Below are positions 27,823-40,623 of a stretch of DNA of 64,000 bases, piece by piece. Under the pieces are notes generated by a model that saw nothing but the letters and a program-made list of their open reading frames with translations, had not been told where the DNA came from and did no database searches. The DNA is taken from the NCBI GenBank assembly GCA_002110485.1, contig MOWL01000026.1:496001-560000 (forward strand). Direction: 5' to 3'. Source of the DNA: Emergomyces orientalis. Its lineage: Eukaryota; Ascomycota; Eurotiomycetes; Onygenales; Ajellomycetaceae. The position numbers and the translations under genes are program-made. The stretch's first letter is position 1; each line of letters begins with the position of its first letter.

Positions 27823-28644
27823 ATGACGGCTCACCAGCCAAGTCCTCCACTGGACGCTTCATCTCCGTCAGAAGGGAATGTCCGCAAAAGAGTGTGCAAG
27901 GCCTGTGATAGGTGTCGACTAAAGAAATCAAAGGTATGAGCTATCCGTTCTGGGCAGAGTTGATTAGGGCTTGGATGCTACTGTCGTGATCACGTGCTCA
28001 TGGAGGGATGACATACAGTGCGATGGAGCAAATCCATGCGGGCGATGCAAGACGGATAATGCGATCTGTGTGTTTGGTGAACGGAAAAAGGCTCATGACA
28101 AAGTATATCCCAAAGGGTGAGCCTGATTTCTCTCCTTAAATTGTTAGTTGTGTTTGCGGGACGTTCTTGATGGCCAATTACTAAACAGTACCTCTTATTT
28201 TATAGATATGTTGAGATGCTAGAGCAACAACAGGCGCAGCTGGTTACTGGCCTTCAAGCGCTCTACAAACTGACGTTAGACGGGGAAGGATGGCCAGGCG
28301 CCCCCCTCAAGGAATCGGGAAATGGACACCCCCTCACACACGACATTCTAGAACGATTAGGAGCGCTTAAGCAAGAAGGCCATTCAAACGATGAGCCATT
28401 CGAAGATGATCTGCAACTGGCACAGAAGAGACTGATTGCGAATGGCGCTGGATTTATGCAACGACAGGATTCCTCAGATGGTTCGGAAAGTGAACATTCG
28501 CCAACATTTCCATCGAGACCGTCCTTGTTCGAAGCCCCATTCTCGATGAATCCTAATCAATTTCCGCCAACTCCTCCCAGCCCACACGTTTTCCCTCCCC
28601 GAGCACAACAGATACCGGAACATATATTAGAAGGGATGTCGCAA

Positions 28645-28693
<49 letters not shown>

Positions 28694-29190
28694 GGCAGCA
28701 ACAGCAATTCCTGCTGCAGCAGCAACAGCGGCAGCAGGAACAAAATAAGGAGAATCTTCGGCAACACCGCCAGCAAACGATGCAGCATCAACGGCAGCAA
28801 TTTCACCAAAGACAGCAGATGGAAGTTCAACGACAACAGCAAAAACCACTCCAGCAACCGTCAAATACTCAGCAACGGCTCGCGCAAGTTCCAGCTACTC
28901 AAGCTCAAGTCCAAATGTTTTACAATTCCTCTGGCGTCCAGCCATCTATGAACCCTAGCCTTCTTCAGAGACAACAATCATGGCCTCAAGGAGGTGGGCT
29001 GGAAGAAAATATGGATCTCACAACTATCGACTCGCCTTTAATGTCTTTCGACGCGCTACAGCAAGCGCAGGCATGTTGTAGACCGATTGCTCTCACTGGA
29101 GGACTTAATTCATGTCTTCCGATGCAACATGATTGGACTGAGGATGCAGACTTTAAAGCATTTTTGAATCCAAGTGCTGCAATGATATAA
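27823..29190 (+). CDS. Zn2Cys6 transcription factor with polyglutamine region
   Basis: Exons 27823-27933, 28019-28116 and 28206-29190 give 397 residues; donors are GTATGA and GTGAGC, acceptors ACAG and ATAG. The first intron separates the third and fourth zinc-cluster cysteines. The cluster is C28-x2-C31-x6-C38-x5-C44-x2-C47-x6-C54, with the basic loop RLKKSK, and binds two zinc ions to contact paired CGG-type sites. It is followed by GERKKAHDKVYPKG and a short coiled-coil linker (YVEMLEQQQAQLVTGLQALY) typical of dimerising members. Residues about 214-270 are almost all Gln from mixed CAA/CAG codons, a likely activation or length-variable region. No fungal-specific middle homology domain is seen. 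The linker resembles what I recall of the Neurospora developmental regulator Fluffy, but I am not confident enough to name it so. Confidence 0.88.
28639..28800 (+). repeat. CAA/CAG repeat encoding polyglutamine
   Basis: Trinucleotide CAA/CAG/CGG units inside exon 3 of the Zn2Cys6 gene encode an almost uninterrupted glutamine stretch. The purest part is 28639-28692, where CAACAG pairs alternate. Such tracts commonly vary in length between isolates. Confidence 0.85.
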
Positions 29191-32100
29191 GGTGGAAAGA
29201 AAACAAATATATCCATATTCTATTGACCCTTTATCCTCTTTATCATGGTATTCTTTCGCTTGATAACCCTTATAACTATTTATTTCGAATTCTTTGAATT
29301 TCCTAAAATAGATTCATTTATATTTCTCTCGTTTACCCGCCTTTTCATACGACATCTCATCTCAAATCTAACGACGACAACGAATTATATACTGATATTA
29401 CTACCCTCTCCTTTCATGTTAATCTTTAATACTTTTCGACCCTCAAACTCCAATCCCCGAACACGCTATAGAATAGTTGAATTAGTTTCCCATACGCCAC
29501 AGCCCTGGGAAGACCGGAATAGCATTCCGAAACGAAAATCAAAATTAGGGCGCAAATGGGAAATATATCTATCCTTTCACACTTCACCGTTTTTTCTACA
29601 ATGATCTAGGGGCGACCGAGAGAGACGGATATGTAACTCTGTCTATTCAGTCCGATTCCATTGGGGGGTATCAAGGAACATTTCAATCAAGACTGATAAT
29701 CACCGTTCGGCCCCAGCTCCTGTGCCCCGCTCGTTTGAAATCGCTCTCTCTGCTGAGCACTGTATATTGTTCCTTCTTTGTTTCTTTATTTCTTGTTTTC
29801 TTTTTTTTTTTTTTTTTTTTTTCTTTTTGAATGTATGCCAGACTTTGCCTCTGCTCCGTCACTTTTATCAAGGTCCTTTTTTCTTTTGGGTTCCTATTTC
29901 GAGCGTATGTAATTTATGTACATATATAATTTATTAATTGGTGAATGATGGACGATGAACAGGGCAGGATTAGTGAATGACTGGGTGGATGTAATGAAAT
30001 CAACAGACCATATATGAAAATAAAAATTCTTAGTATTTAAAGCGTGTCTTACTTCCTTCCACTTAGAGATGCGCAAATAATACATTAGTATAAGTTTCTG
30101 ATACTACCGAAATTTGGATTTAAAAATTTGGCCTAATAACCTCGTAATTTCTCATGCTCATTGTCTTAATTGGGCATGATATAGTGTATAAAACTCGCTG
30201 TATAAGCCCAATTATGAAAGCCTTGTTTACATGAGATTCATTGACTAACTTGCAAATGTTGTTGAAATATACAATCAATGGACAATAAGGTGGGAAGAAA
30301 ATATAAGTCTGGCCAATTTTGGCAAATGTGGAATTCTTTGTAAATGGGATGTACTGTACTGTACATATAGCTTGCTATGAGAAAGTTCTTCTTGGTATCC
30401 TGTTTAGTTTTTATTGGCAACACTTCGTAGTCTTCTTTCTTCAAACCCCTTCAACCTCAGATTCTCATTATGGCCAACCACCACCTTATCCTGGTCCGTT
30501 ATTTGGAATCAAGGGCGTCTAGAGATCATAGAAGAAGCCCAAATTTCTTTTCATAGCCAAGGGCGCCAGTTTGTTGATTCGGGGTTTGGAACTCCTGAGG
30601 CTCCTGGATTACAATGAAATTGTGGCTGTGGCAAGAAGATTCAGCTCCGTTGTTTTTGAAGAGAAACTTTACAGATTTCTCATTCTGTGCAGCGGATGCA
30701 GTAAGTCCATAAGCATTACATTAAAAATATTAATCATGGAGCATCTCTTTCATCCCATTTTCAGAGCCAATCAACCAGAAGGCTTTCGGATGTCACTTTC
30801 AAGTAACACGACCACGATGCGTGTCTCTTCAAGTGGCAAATGTTGCTCCACGCCGCATACAACAAGTAAACTCCCAGTAACATGTGCCTCTGATCCTCGA
30901 ACTTTGAAGGCTATCAAGTATACGAGTGGGATTGGAATGTATAAGCGCTTTCCACATTGGATGGTCCAAAGCAACTCATCGCAATTTCGGTTCCGTTGAT
31001 TCATAGAACCCCCGTTTTCCATCAATAGATCTTTCTTGTTGGGGCAGAAAGGCCCTGGGTATCATCCTCGGCTCTGGTTTTTATTGGTAACCAGGTTTTT
31101 TTCTTTTCTCGAAAGCCGACGCAGGCTTCGCCTTCAAAATCACTGATGTAAATTCTCCAAAATATTTTGACATGCAGAGGTATCTTAGCCATGTAAATTC
31201 AGTGCTGGAGCTGCCAAAAGTTTATCATGGCGGGTGACGAGAAAGGTACGTCACGGTGACCACTGTTGGGCGAAATGTACGAATCCTATTCTCCACCTGC
31301 CCAAAGATGACCCTGATTAGTGTAATCACCCAATCTATTCTCCTCCATACCCTAACCCAATTTACCTTCGCTTTATGAAATCATATATTCTCATGGTTCA
31401 CAGAAAGACTTGGAAATGCGAACATGGAGGTGTGCAACTCATTCTCTTAATAAGGTAGGGAAATGCTAAAAATATGTGAACTTTCAAAATCATTCAGCCT
31501 ATCCTCTCAATGCACCCAGAAAAACGTTTCTTACTAAACTTGGAACAGAACGCAGAGAGGAGTATATGTTTTTTTTATTTACATTGTCTTAGACGAGAAT
31601 ATGAGCAGCTGAGGATACTAGTAACATTTAAATCACGTGACACCTGAAACCTAATACTAGCCACCTAAAAAAAACAATTCCAAAAGCAATCTTAGAACGG
31701 AGGAGATTTGCTTATCTTTGACATGGCAGCTCACCAAATATTACCACCAGTAACTGGCTCCGTCATCATACGTTCGGTTTTAGCTACATCAATATTTTCT
31801 TAAGAACTAAAGATTACTATTGCATCGTTTTCAATATTGTGCAGCGCAATGCGACTGGCACAGAAAAGTACAGAATAGCCGAATAATAGTTATGCATGGC
31901 ACATTTTGCCCTGTGGCCTGTGGATTCTTGCTGCTGTTAGTTAGCTTTGCTCAACTTCCATGAGCTGAGAGCTTAGGCCAGGCGGGTCAATCAGTGAATG
32001 CACCAATGATATTCTAGAGTTGCATATTAATTTTAGTCTAATGCCGCGGGATGACGTGTAGGCTTATATAGTTTTTAGCGGGGCAAACAAATATCGAGAG

Positions 32101-32413
32101 AAAGTACAAGCCAATTCAGAGACGCAGACTGGTATTATATGGGAATTATGGAGACAATTGCTGATTGGAATTTTGTCATGTATATGGAAACCTTCTATTT
32201 GTTATATTCGAATCTACTCATAGTTTGATTTTCGCTCGTTCTGCCAATCTATTGGAAACGTATTCCAACTCCAATACTTTTGAATATCCTGATTGCTTCC
32301 CGGCGGGGGTACGGGTCGGGTTCTCCACCTACGTAAATTCAAACAATCATTCGACTTCTTCGTTATTCGACTACCATAAATCAGTCATCTTTCCAAAGCA
32401 AAATCCATTAGCC
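29191..32413. other. Spacer between the Zn2Cys6 gene and the aldose epimerase gene
   Basis: There is a 22-T run at 29801-29822. The longest open frames (for example 30571-30999 plus and 30771-31025 minus) overlap each other and show no recognisable domain, so I do not call them genes. The 3' end is the promoter of the epimerase gene. The epimerase frame stays open upstream to an ATG at 32165, described under the findings. Confidence 0.4.
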
Positions 32414-33594
32414 ATGACATCGACTTCAGACGAATCTGCTTTCACCTTCATCCCACTGGGTGGCATTCTCCAGGAGTTTCGAGTTGCAGGCCAGAACATC
32501 GTCCTCGGCTTCCCTTCCCAAGAGCATTATGCCAAGTATAACACTGCATACTTCGGCTCAACTATCGGCCGCACTACGAACCGGCTGAAAGATTCAGTTA
32601 TTAGCAATCTCAATGGGCAAACATACACCATCACGACGGCACAGGGCCCCAATTCATTGCACGGCGGGAAAGAAGGCTGGAATTCTAAGGTCTTTGATGG
32701 CCCCACAGCTGTGTTTAGAAACGGAAAGGAAGGATTGGAGTTCAAGTACCTGAGCAAGGATGGTGAAGAGGGTTATCCGGGCACCGTCGAACTGAGAATA
32801 TGGTATACAGCCGGCAAGGAGGCAGGGGAGGAAGGGGAGACTCCCAAAACTGTCCTGGAGATTGAGTACGAGGTCGAGTTCGTGGGAGACGAGTGTGAAG
32901 AAACTGTGGTGGGAGTTACGAATCATTCGTAAGTTGACGAGTTTCTTGATTATTCATACATTTGATGACACTTCTATTATTTCCCCTATTTTTTTGTTGC
33001 TTTTTTTTTATTATTTTATTTTATTATTTTAATATATTTTGCAAAAGAGAAATACCTGCCTAACGAAATTTTTTTTTTTTTTTTTTGCGCAGTTACTTCA
33101 ACCTAAGTGATGGCCCGACAATCGAAGGCACGGAAGCAGTTCTAGCCACCAACAGCTATCTCCCGATAGATTCCACAGGTATCCCCATCGGTACGATAAA
33201 ACATTACACATCGACAGAGGTTAACAAGCCTTTCTTCCTCAGCGCAACTTCCCCAGACATTGACGACTGCTTTGTGATGGATCCGGATCCGGCGTCCATC
33301 CCAGTCGACACCCGATCTCGACCACTGCGTCTGAACGCAGCCTTCAAACACCTGATCACAGGTATTCATCTCGAAGTCCATTCCACGGAGCCTGCATTCC
33401 AATTCTACACTGGTAAATTCATTAGCATCCCGTCAGTTGGCGGGGCGCCTCAGCGGGGACCACGGTCAGGCTTCTGCGTGGAACCTGGCCGATATATCAA
33501 CGCGCCGAACGAGCCCAATTGGAGAGGTATGAGTGTCTTGAAGAAGGGGCAAATCTGGGGGTCCAAGATTGTGTACAAGGCATGGAGGGAGTAA
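32414..33594 (+). CDS. Aldose 1-epimerase (galactose mutarotase family)
   Basis: Exons 32414-32928 and 33093-33594 give 338 residues; the intron (GTAAGT..GCGCAG) has an 18-T tract before its acceptor. The enzyme interconverts alpha and beta anomers of free aldoses such as galactose or glucose in the cytoplasm. Family landmarks are FGSTIGRTTNRLKDS (about 47-61), GPNSLHGGKEGWNSKVF with H83, the catalytic-acid histidine region VVGVTNHSYFNLSDG with H171, DDCFVMD near 230, and SGFCVEPGRYINAPN with the likely catalytic base E302. Length matches the family at about 340 residues. I chose the ATG at 32414 because the protein then begins just before the conserved beta strand (AFTFIPLGGILQEF). No signal peptide is evident from this start. 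The neighbours give no pathway context. Confidence 0.92.
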
Positions 33595-35495
33595 GCAAAG
33601 CAAAGAAAACGATACCCAATGTTTGTCGCGCAAGATTCAAGATGGTATGACGACTTTGCGTAAATTTGTATGCGACGTGTCGCATTGTGGGTTACTGGAC
33701 GTTCATGAATTTGCACGCTAGTTACCCAGTCTCTCTCTTTCTTCTCCTCGATTCCTCACACCAGTGTACCTCTCCTAGCCAATGAAAAAGAAAATATATT
33801 CCCTCTCATGCCTCTACCAATTGAAAACAAGGATATGATATTGTTTCGGCTGCAGTACGATCCTACTGCTTGAATGCCAAATGCACAGCATCGACATTTT
33901 GTGCATTTCCAGACAACTTGAAAGAAATATCCTCCAGTCCGGGGACAGCTCTTCGGATTTTCAAAAATGAGTATGTTCCAATGACAACTTAACTAGTAGC
34001 CCCGCAACATGTAGGCCAATTACTTTACCCCATTCGCTGTGGTCTAAAATTAAAGCATGCTGAGTTTGTGGAACCTGGTCAGATATGAAATATACGGCTG
34101 TACATTGTTCATCATCCAACCTTTCAAGTATGAGAGTGAGTACTACTATTGAATGCGAAAATTCGGTCTTACCGTGTCCTCCTCTACCAGGTGGCGGGCG
34201 GTGTTCCAATAGGTTTGTATCGAGATATGCCTTCACGGAAAGCCTAGTCGGTAGGTCGGAATGGGGAAAAGACTTTCAAGCCCTTGCCCATCACCATAGG
34301 CTGATGAGATCCTCAGGCAAAATATATCGTAGATGGAAGATAGCATGTTGCGGAACAGCCCTTTTTCCGCTCCGGATTCAGCTGACCACCGAAACCCTAA
34401 CCCGTTAGTTAATGATGAAAGCTTTTTTTCATCAAACAACATCTGTTTAACAAATTAAAAAGGGATTCATGAATATACTACTCAGAAGCGATTCAGATCA
34501 TTCTGCCCAACAAGGTTTTCAAATGTGTTTATGCGTTATATTACTGTTTCTTACATGTTTCTTCTGACAGTCTGTGTTATCAATCCTCTAGGTAGTGAAT
34601 GAAACCATTTGCTTCTACTGCAGCTGAAGATGGCTGGAACCATTCCTTCAAGGGCATGTTAAAACTTACATCTTTAACTGCAATTCCATGCCATGTTATT
34701 GACCCCAGCACCAAATCAGAATATTGCAACCCTCACCTCAGCTGGCAAATAAATAAAATAACCACGCGGATACTTTTCTACTATTTTCATACTTAAAACA
34801 TCTTTCTTTAATCTGTTTCTCCAGCTATCGAAAATGGGCTGTCAACTCCTTCAGCGCCTGGCCCTGCTTTGTTCATACAGAAGAAGGCCCACGAACTTTA
34901 AATACTTCATTATCTCGTCACAACTCTTTGTCTATACATTCATTCAATCCCTTCTCTTTCTTTAATAGTATATGAGTTTCAATCTAGATCCATGAAGAAC
35001 CGTCAAATGGTAGCGCTGTTTCAATGGCCAGACAACCCATTCCCTTCGTTTCTGGACGAACACATCGAAAGAAAGAAAGGCACATTGAGGGTTCCACTTT
35101 GGAGCAGAGAGTGAGATGACTCCAGCGTTGTATATTAGTATATTATTATTATTATTTATGGAACGCATCATCCCCCCCATACAGCAGCCACAATTGTCAA
35201 ATTGGGCTGCTTAAGATCAACACTGCCAATCAGACTTATCTTCATATAAGCATCCACATACGAGTTTCCCTTTCAATTCAATATATCTTCCTCTCACACT
35301 GGGTTTTGAACTTTACATAGCAGCGCGATCCTGCATATACTTTGCATATCTTATGATTGATATTGCATACTACCTCAGACTTCGAGCCCATTCTGAAGCA
35401 TAATATCCCATCTGAATCGTACGGCATGACAATTGCATTTAACAGAAAAGAAACAGAAAATAGAAGCGAGAACCAGGGGGCCACAAAACAAAATC
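33595..35495. other. Spacer after the epimerase gene
   Basis: I see no supported gene. The sequence is mixed, with short open frames on both strands. A small ATT repeat lies near 35140-35157. Confidence 0.4.
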
Positions 35496-35735
35496 ATGTG
35501 CCGCCAAATTTACAACAACCACTCCTGTGGCCACTCACTATTCGTCCGGACAAAAACCTGTGGAAAGAAACAGTTTTGTCCCATAATCGAAAGGAAAGGA
35601 ATCGGCCAAAATTACATGTGCGAACGATGCGCCGCCACTATTCTATTGGCTATGAAAAAAGACTTGAATAGCCGCAGCGACGGTAAATCAAGTAGTTGGA
35701 GCGCGAGAGGCGCGAGCAGGTCAACGTCGAGATAA
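35496..35735 (+). CDS. Small Cys/His-rich hypothetical protein
   Basis: The frame from the ATG at 35496 encodes 79 residues, beginning MCRQIYNNHSCGHSLFVRTK, continuing through KTCGKKQFCP and MCERCAATI, and ending in a Ser/Arg-rich basic tail (SSWSARGASRSTSR). The spacing of Cys and His (C-x8-C-x-H, C-x5-C, C-x2-C) suggests a small metal-binding fold such as those in many uncharacterised fungal proteins, but I do not recognise the family. The frame stays open upstream to an ATG at 35433, so the start is a choice; I preferred the one that opens directly on the Cys motif. It might instead be one exon of a longer gene, or chance. No neighbour suggests a role. Confidence 0.45.
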   Translation: MCRQIYNNHSCGHSLFVRTKTCGKKQFCPIIERKGIGQNYMCERCAATILLAMKKDLNSRSDGKSSSWSARGASRSTSR

Positions 35736-37280
35736 AGAAAAGGGGGTTGGAATACTACGAGGGTGTTTAGTTTTCATTCCCTTACTTTTCTGTTCTACCC
35801 AAATACTTACCGGTGTTGAATGGAGTAATGTACTTGTTTTTCTTTCAGGAGGCAGTTTACTGGGAGAGGTTCTGCGCATATTGGGCTCCGAGATTTAATT
35901 ACTGGAATTGAAAGGCATGCGAGGTTCGCGTCGAGGTTTTTGTCTTTGCTTTCTTTCTGATAATGGGACAACAGAACGATATCTACATAGCTATCATGTT
36001 TTGTTCTCCTCATTGTTTTGCGTAAATAGTTACTGTATAATGGTATAATAATAGAAATATTAAACCAAGTAAACAGTAAGGTTTTAAATTAACTCTATAT
36101 AGCCGCATCTTTAGGCGTTTCTCTGCCAGGGTTTCACCTGGCAGCTGAAAGGAACAACGCAAATTTTCATCATCTTCAAATCATCCTGTTCAATCTGGAG
36201 ACATAATTCTAGAACTGAATTAGCCCTTACAATTCAATACGGATTGGGTAAAAGTGAAGTTGTTAGTGCGCCTCGATAAATATTGAAAAAAAATCTCTCG
36301 CGTTTCGGTGCCTTCGGACTCCATTGTTCGGGTCCGCATCCCGTCGGAATCATGCAGTTGAAGGGAGAGCCTCGTATAACAATAGAAAATAGAAAATAGA
36401 AAATAGATTAACACTATTAGTTAAAAGTTGATGGAAGAGCTAACGAAAGATCTCTGGAGAGTGAAGGAGATGCTGTTATACAATAAGAAAGATTTGTAGA
36501 TATGATACTTTTTATCTTAAGAGTAGATTTAGTTGAAGCAATGATAGAGACATTTACATAGTAGAAATGTAGAATCAATACCTACCGATGCTGGTTTGTA
36601 TGTAATGTACAGCAATGTACACCATTTCTTTTAAAAGAAGAAATAAAAACAAATTATGTGATTGAATAGCCCGGATAAGAGCTGTATTCGGATGCTTTTA
36701 TTTCATACTACATTTATGAAAATCTGCAATTCTTCCTATATTTGGTTTATGTAGACGATGTCGCCTGTTTTCAAGATGTCTATTGTGATTTAAATCTCTT
36801 CACCCAGAGCAGAACCAGACTGGGCATCATTTTGAATTAATTTGATGAGCTTTCTATCTCGATCTCTGCTTTTCAGTGATCGAGCTTTGTTTGTTCTTTT
36901 TTCTTTCATTTCATAAATAACAACAGAAAATATGGCTTTGAATGAAGTGCAAGATGATGAAATTTTAACTTCTTCAGAGCTTCCAGTTCGCTTAGCCTTT
37001 GCGGATGGCCAGCCAGCAAGACAACGTTTCAAGTGTATGCTCCCAAAACTGAGCATGACAACAAGATGCGAGTTTTGGGATGCTTCCTGGGCTTCCTGCC
37101 ACTCTCCCAGGTCATTCTCGATTGCTCAGACGAGACGTTTTTATAGCTTGCACAACATCTCCTCGGCTCTATTCCTTATGCCAAGTGAGCCCAGAAGTGG
37201 CTTCCTTTCTGCCCAGTTAATTATGATGAAGTTTTTTCCTGGGTGCCTAATCACTGCAAATACTACTAGCGAGGGCTATC
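35736..37280. other. Spacer before the HNH pseudogene
   Basis: No supported gene. The open frame 36932-37288 could be a decayed upstream part of the HNH-type gene that follows, but I see no family motif in it. Confidence 0.35.
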
Positions 37281-38117
37281 ATGCCTGAACCATCATCTTC
37301 GCTCTTCAAGGACAATGAAGCGCAAGTCGGAGAATTAGCCAGCGTCGTGGATCAACCCTTGGCTAAGAACAAACAGGTGCAGTTGAAGCAAGAGTACCTT
37401 GATCGCGACGATCATAAATGTATGATTACTAGCATCACAGACATGAAAGCAGACGGGATCAGAACGGCTCGACTAGGATTTACAGCTTAAACAGAGCTGG
37501 CCCACATAATCTCATATTCTCTGGGGTGCGGGAAGACAAATAACATGTGTTTGAATATGTAAGGTTCTTCCATTCTTCTGATATATATTTCTTAACCTCA
37601 TTTCAGGACCATGAGGCTCCTCAAAACGTGGGCGACGTTAAGACAACACTTGATCTGGCCGATATAAACGACCCTATGAACCTGGTCACGCTGTTACCTG
37701 AAATTCACAAACGCTTTTGACCAATTTCGCCTTTGCCTTCGAGCCCACCGTACGCGCACCCGCGCAACCACAGCATGACTGTCTATTACCGTATACCATA
37801 GCTAATATCTATTAAGGAAATCGCCAATGAGTACAAAATTTTACTTTGGGTCCCCAATTTCCCACAATCCTTACTCGTGACCTGCCACTGAAAAACCATC
37901 AATGTGACCGTCTGGTTACCTTCTAAGCGCGCACAAACACGCCCTTTTCGAGCCCTGTTATCCTCTAGGCACACACCGCTTTGGCGAACATACTCCACAC
38001 GTTTGGTCTGGATGAGGATATTGAAAACATCATGGAGGACTTTGAGGGTATGAGATATTTTGCCCCTGATGGTAGCGCCGATATCCACAGCCTCCTTTCC
38101 AACCGTATGCATGGGTG
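37281..38117 (+). pseudogene. Decayed fungal HNH nuclease-domain gene
   Basis: The segment QLKQEYLDRDDHKCMITSIT (about 37380-37440) is the start of the fungal HNH domain. After an in-frame TAA at 37488-37490 the same frame continues TELAHIISYSLGCGKTN, the His-bearing second strand. A plausible 48-base intron (37559-37606, GTAAGG..TTTCAG) follows. Then, in a shifted frame, ADINDPMNLVTLLPEIHKRF gives the Asn/His end of the domain. Further pieces continue in order: VQNFTLGPQFPTILTRDLP (about 37830-37886) and TALANILHTFGLDEDIENIM, then MEDFEGMRYFAPDGSADI and HSLLSNRM, ending at a stop near 38117. These C-terminal segments are also typical of this family of fungal HNH proteins. The internal stop and at least two frame changes mean no full product can be made. 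The start at 37281 is the first in-frame ATG; the true original start is unknown. Confidence 0.75.
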
Positions 38118-40596
38118 ACTGCCGAGCGATACTTGTCCTTATCTTCCTAGCAATATGAAGGACGTTTATCTCTTTCAGCGGCATAGGGTATGTAAGCACA
38201 ACTGGCTGAGTTGAAAGGGATGGCGCAGCCCCGCAGAGGCAGGGGTCGTCATCTCTTTAGGCTGTGGCATTGTGGATGTGTTTGAGATGAGACGAGAACA
38301 GCCGCCCTCGTAAGCTGAGGAGGTAAACGTGGGTTCGAAGAATTGGGAACTGTTTTATCCAGAAGCTCCAAGGCTTGAGCTTGCTTAGACCATGTATGTC
38401 ACTATCAAAGGATCTCAGAATCATGACTGAAACCACAGTTTTGTTCAAGTGTTGTGCATGTTCAACCACGACTGTTCATCGGTCGACGCCAAGGAAAGTG
38501 ATTGATTTCCGCAGCCTTATATATTGTCCCCTAGTATTATTGTGCTGTAAAATTGTACCCATTCGTTAGCTGAATTGTGAAAGCAAAACCTGCGAGACTT
38601 GACGATTTCTAGGTTTGAATAATGCAAACTTCTGGTGACAACCCCTGGCATTAAGCCGCGTATATCAAGCTCTAATATCAACCTTAATGTTTGCTGTTAA
38701 AAGGGGCTGCAACGAGCTTGATCCCTTGTATCAAGGATTGAACCAATAGAGGTGAAATATATCCCGGCCTCAAAAAGACGGTCGATTAAGAGGGTACACG
38801 TCTCCTGAAAGCCAGGTCAATGTCCAGGAGTACGTGGACCCTTTTTCCCCTTGTCAATAATGAGTGACGGATAGGAGCTTTCTGTGCGAGCGAGCAATCA
38901 TCAGCCACATGTGCATCAGCACTTTCAGGTCATTAAGCTCCCACGCTATGCTTGACCCGAGTCAAAGCTCGGGCTTAAAGCGCCCTTGAAACGCCCGAGA
39001 AAATAGCTGAGGACGACAGGACAAATCTTAAAACGTGGTTTCGATGGCTGAGAGCTGATGTCAACGATGATGCGTCCAATAATAATCACTACCGAACCTC
39101 GAATATCACAAAGAACGAAGCACGCTATGGAAAGAAGCCAAATTCCGCACTAAAACCCGAGATCGCGCCCTTGGAGTTCAGGCAGAAGCGTTTTTTTCTA
39201 AACCCCCTTTAAATTAATGCCTAAGAATGGAGTTCGCGCTCCACGTATTTACAGGGCCAACACATTATTATCAATGATTCGTAGGCTTGTACGCCAGCAG
39301 ACGAGGCTTGTTTCTCAGTGTTGGGGTGCGATGAGGTGGAAGTCGACAAAAGATGACAGGTTCGGCGGATCTGCTTGTCGTATTCGGGGTCGGAGCTCGG
39401 TCGCGAGCAGGCTCATGAGAGCAACAGGGTCATTTTATGCTTCCAAGGTTGATGATTGAATATTTTTGTGCGCGGTATTTTTGTGGTGATTTTCGCAATT
39501 ACCACGTATGGTCTGTATGGTATCCTGTATGGTATATATTGTGAAATGTATAACACGTACTTACCGTAACGTATCTATTGTTCTGACGGATAGTGGTAAA
39601 TCTCTTGCGATCTATCAAGAGGCTTCATTCTCATGCTTCCTCACCTTTGCATCACCCTAGTTCAGCTATTGTCCCGATTGCTAATTCGAATGCATATCAG
39701 ATGTATGTCAAGGCTGTCCGAAAGAGGCATCTATCCCGATTTCAGGTAGATATCATTATCTCCTCTTACATTTTGGCTTTTAAAAACGGATTGGAACTAC
39801 CTTTCATATTCATAGACACTAATAAGCATGGGGGATCTTGTGCATCTGGAACTATCGTTTTTTTGGGATATTCCATCTTTCTCATATTCTTTATTTTCGG
39901 GATATTTATTGGCACCGCCTGTCTTCCTTATACGTTATTGCAATTTATCCTTTGATTTCCATTCATTCAGGATAGGAGCCAAATCGATAGCTTCGCAAAT
40001 CCCATCAACTCTAGAACTGAAGAGCATATTGGGCGCGGGAGAATGGTAGGAAAGTGGTGTTTGAGGGTTGTCTCAATTCGAAGCAACTCTTTTCAAGGTC
40101 ACAACCTCCACTATTTCCCCATTCCCACGGAGGTCAGCGAACCCGGCTCCAAGCTATCTAAGGCAGACTTGGAGTGTACTAGAATAGACAGCCTGTTTTT
40201 CACCACACCAGGGTGTGTGCCACTTGACGGCTGATCTGGCGGCGACGTATCGCTCACGCATTTACGGGTCGCCCACCTATTCAATCCGAGCGATCCCTAG
40301 GGGGAGATCATCTGCTGCATCGCGGTCCGTGAAAACGAAATGTTCAATATCTTTCAAGTCGAAACGTTTATTTGCCTTGGGATCGGAGCGCCATCGGCTC
40401 CAAATCCCTGGTTTGAGCATGGATTGCTAATTCTCAGCCAAACACCGCAATCATGCTTGCCCTGGTTATCTTTGCATGAGGCTGCCATTCTGAAGAACAT
40501 GGTCGCGATTAACCACCTGAAAATTACAAACTAGCCATAGCACAACTAAGCGAGCTAGCAAGAAAGCTCGGGGTGTCGAAATGTGCCCAGCGCATT

Positions 40597-40623
40597 CCGT
40601 TCGGTCCGTTCGGTCCGTTCGGT
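40597..40623. repeat. Three tandem copies of CCGTTCGGT
   Basis: Three perfect 9-base units stand in tandem. Their function is unknown. Confidence 0.9.

Noticed and set aside
30571..31025. Overlapping open frames of 142 codons (plus) and 84 codons (minus)
   Set aside because: They overlap on opposite strands and neither shows a recognisable domain, splice-supported extension or biased composition.
39217..39459. Plus-strand frame of 80 codons considered as a transposase fragment
   Set aside because: No DDE, hAT or Helitron motif is present and no flanking repeats were found.
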